Shown: piece by piece, positions 61,580 through 64,000 of the stretch
Numbering within the stretch: position 1 is the first letter of the stretch
Layout: every line of letters starts with the position of its first letter
Assembly (NCBI GenBank): GCA_004369085.1
Contig: ML210241.1
Span: forward strand, 43,029 to 107,028
Length of the DNA stretch: 64,000 nt
From: Coprinopsis marcescibilis
Taxonomy: Eukaryota > Basidiomycota > Agaricomycetes > Agaricales > Psathyrellaceae
Direction: 5' to 3'
The notes under the pieces: model-generated
The model's database searches: none
The model's input: the letters and a program-made list of their open reading frames with translations, nothing else
What the model was told of the DNA's origin: nothing
Program-made: the position numbers and the translations under genes

Positions 61580-62010
61580 AGATTGCCTGTTCATTCTAAG
61601 CGGCTTTGGAGAGAGGATTCCAGGTTCTGAGGAAGGCAGGGAGGTCGACGTGGCCAGGGGGAGTGAGCATGACAGCTCTGTCCTGGCATGCAATCGCTTC
61701 GTCAATATCAGACAGATTGCCTGTTCGTTCGAAGCGGCTTTTGAACGAGGACCCCAGGTTGTTGAGGAAGGCAGGGAGACCGGCATGGCCAGGGCGAGTG
61801 AGATTGACAGCTCTCTCCAGGGATGCAATCGCTTCGTCAATATCAGACGGATTGCCCGTTTGTTCGAAGCGGCGTTGGAACGAGGATCCCAGGTTGCCGA
61901 GGAAGGCAAAAAGATACAACAAACCTGAGGCATCATGTTGGATATCAAGTGTGTATTGGGAAGCATTTGTCATCATTTCGAGGTATAGGCTTAGCACAGT
62001 GTTCACTGTT
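61580..62010 (-). pseudogene. Fragment of a TPR-repeat (TPR/CHAT-type) protein
   Basis: The minus strand encodes two and a half units of a tetratricopeptide repeat of about 45 residues: LGNLGSSFQRRFEQTGNPSD, IDEAIASLERAVNLTRPGH, LPAFLNNLGSSFKSRFERTG, NLSDIDEAIACQDRAV. This spacing is that of the long TPR arrays in basidiomycete TPR-CHAT proteins. After LPAFL the frame is lost (RTWNPLSK, stop), while the next frame continues a few residues. The N-terminal part and any effector domain are missing, so it is a remnant. Confidence 0.65.
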
Positions 62011-62388
62011 TACAATGGCCAGGGTTGTCGGTAATGTAGGGTGCCATGCGAGACTGTAGGTTGTCATTGTTGGTGGGATTGACAGTGTCGAGTCCGGTGG
62101 CGCATTGATGGAGGATACTGAGGTCGTGTGTCTAGAAGGGATTGAACGGTAGACTGTAGTCGTGTTCCTAACAGTCAAGTTGTCATTGCCGCCTGACGCT
62201 GGAGGTGTCTCTGCGATATGTTGTAGTGCGACAGTGGTGTTTGCCGTGGAGGGGAAAGCCACAGGTTGGATAGCAGCAAGAGTGTGCGTTGCTATGTCAC
62301 ACTGACTCGGAGAGCTGACCACTGAGTCCTGACCAGTGTTGTTAGATCCTACACAGTAGAAGATGAAAGAAGGCGCAAAATTAGGATT

Positions 62389-62773
62389 TTGAAAACAAGA
62401 ACAATGTCACAGAATATCAGAGAAGAGATGAGGGCCGAGCCGACTGAAATCGCAGTCGGTGCAGCAAGGTGGTGGTGGTTCGTGTCAAGAGTACGCCGGG
62501 TCACGTGCACGTCATTGGGCAAGACTTTGCATTGCTTGTTCGCTCCGCTGGGCCCTGGCTCGCAATCCACCAATTTGTCTCCGTTTACCTCAGTGGTATG
62601 TGATTTTTTTGAGAACGGATTGTGAGTATGCTGATAGCTTATTGAATGACTAGGTCGAGAAGAACTCTTCTGTAATCGGTACACGGGTCCTCGCGTTAGG
62701 AGTCATCGTTGCAGGCCTCCTTGCATTCTTCGTCTTTCGCCACTGGTTCAACTCGAGGCGTCTTGCCCACTAA
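62389..62773 (+). CDS. Possible small single-pass membrane protein
   Basis: An exon ending GSQSTNLSPFTSV joins in phase, over an intron ending at the TAG near 62655, to VEKNSSVIGTRVLALGVIVAGLLAFFVFRHWFNSRRLAH split as a Ser-rich stalk, one transmembrane helix and a basic end, with stop at 62771-62773. The start is uncertain; an ATG at 62389 is open but its N-terminal residues look non-coding. I do not recognise a family. Confidence 0.3.
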
Positions 62774-62970
62774 CCAGGAACGTTGCGCGGGCACCAACCA
62801 TTGACACTGCCAACGGAGCGATCGAGCAGCTGAACCTCTCAAATCCTACATCCTTAGACGATACCCTGTCACGACCACACAATTGTAAATTATTCAAGAA
62901 TCCAATGGACGCATACACAAACCAACTGCAATACTAAATGGCTTCATTCCTCCTCCACATACAGCTCCAT

Positions 62971-64000
62971 TCAGACCTTCAAAAACTCCACGCACTTGGT
63001 CAATTTCCGCTGGTAGTACCGTTTTTCTCCTTCTCGCCAGCAACACTGCTTTGCCTGCTGATAATAGTCAATCGCTGTTCGAAGCCCCGCCCGGTCGACG
63101 GAAACATTAAACCGATATACGCATGGACGCCAAGTCGCCATATATCCCCGCAATGATGGTCGGGTCTGCCTTACTGGCCTCGTACACCGCCAATGCCTGT
63201 TTATACAATCCCACTGCATCCTCGAAAGTCACTCCTTCTCTCGGTGGCAAATCGTTCTCGCAGCGGAGGCGGAGGCGGATGGCGTCTGCCAAATTGCTGA
63301 GCGCCTCCGGGTCTTTTTCGAATGCGTCGGGGTCGTGAGCTTTGATTTCGAGCAGGCTGTCGATGCACTGGTCGATTTCGCGAGGGTTGAAGGGACCCGT
63401 CTTGCTATTTCGGAAAAGAAGGGCATCTGCGAGGATCCGGTGTGCCCGAAGCTTGAATTCTGGCTGTTCGGTGGCGAGATTGGATGCTGATATCCGTCGA
63501 ATTGCTTCCTTACTGCATTCGATCGCCCGCTGCAGCTTTGAATCCAATCCATCTACCTCCGTTGGCGCACCGCTCGAACGGACCCCTTTCCCGATCACAG
63601 TGGCCAAGTTGACCAGCGACGCAACATGGCCTTCTTTGTACTCTCCCCGATCCAACAAAACCACCCCCTCCCATATCTGTATCGCCGCATCAAAATCCAC
63701 AGCATTACGAGTGTGTTGGTACCTGGTATAATGCAGTTCGGAAAGCAACATCAGCAACTTGAACGGCTCTGGCTGGAGAAATAGTTCCGGGTTTGCCAAA
63801 ATTCCCTGGATTTTGCTCAGTGCCCGGATCGCTTCAGAAATGTGCTCGATTCTTCCTCCCTCCAACGACGCGACCCCCAACTTAATCCCGGCCGTGAGGT
63901 GGCGATTAAGGCTTCCCGTTGCAGCTTTCAATGCTTCCTGGTAGCTCCTCAGGCACTGCTCGAGATCCGTCGTACTATTCTTCCCCGACCGATGGAAGAG
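62971..64000 (-). CDS. TPR-like helical-repeat protein, 5' part outside window
   Basis: The frame is open from the window edge to about 63127. A donor at GTATAT and an acceptor at CGAACAG then lead to the last exon and a stop at 62971-62973 (YYQQAKQCCWREGEKRYYQR, then KLTKCVEFLKV). The protein is all-helical with TPR-like pairs, for example KLLMLLSELHYTRYQHTRNA, VDFDAAIQIWEGVVLL, EGHVASLVNLATVIGKG and PEALSNLADAIRLRLRCEN. Without the N-terminus the full domain set (for example NB-ARC or CHAT) cannot be told. It is probably a protein-interaction scaffold. Confidence 0.7.

Noticed and set aside
61491..61928. 145-codon plus-strand frame with repeats
   Set aside because: It is the reverse reading of the TPR fragment on the minus strand; the repeats come from the TPR units.

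Overview
The window looks like nuclear DNA of a filamentous basidiomycete, most likely an Agaricomycete. The genes are split by many short introns of about 50-60 nt with GT..AG ends. The gene content fits: a PAS-containing Zn2Cys6 regulator of the ERT1 type, intracellular GH1 and secreted GH47 glycosidases, a PDR-type ABC transporter, a P450, a UstS-type glutathione transferase, TPR proteins and many F-box proteins. No tRNA, rRNA, CRISPR array or operon was seen. Both window edges cut a gene.

Layout. 1-11.3 kb: partial F-box gene, ERT1, GH1 beta-glucosidase, Gfo/Idh/MocA oxidoreductase and an HSL-type esterase. 11.4-20.9 kb: an accessory stretch holding a 506-bp TA-flanked inverted-repeat element, three diverged copies of a ~300-bp repeat, two copies (A, B) of a repeated F-box-like gene, an intact gene with a PD-(D/E)XK-like signature, and an unrecognised gene with a Ser-rich tail. 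21-24.4 kb: TIM8 and an F-box/repeat gene. 24.4-28.2 kb: gene fragments (including a decayed protein kinase), a second PD-(D/E)XK-like gene with an apparent frameshift, and copy C of the repeated family. 28.6-37.6 kb: the 75/78-kDa subunit of complex I and a PDR ABC transporter. 36.8-42.9 kb: a tandem duplication of about 2.9 kb carrying the ABC 3' end plus an F-box gene. 43-46 kb: GST and RRP14/SURF6. 48.4-50.4 kb: copy D of the repeated family, a pseudogene in inverted orientation to B. 52-64 kb: GH47 mannosidase, an F-box gene, a P450, a TPR fragment, a possible small membrane protein and a partial TPR gene.

There is no single pathway cluster. The housekeeping genes (ERT1, TIM8, complex I subunit, RRP14) and carbohydrate enzymes are intact and well modelled. 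They are interleaved with duplicating and decaying F-box-like and nuclease-like genes. The most unusual points are the two PD-(D/E)XK-like genes each sitting next to a copy of the same F-box-like family, a candidate single-nucleotide exon in the esterase, a GC-AG intron plus basic C-terminal tail in the beta-glucosidase, and the tandem duplication that broke off an ABC transporter 3' end.
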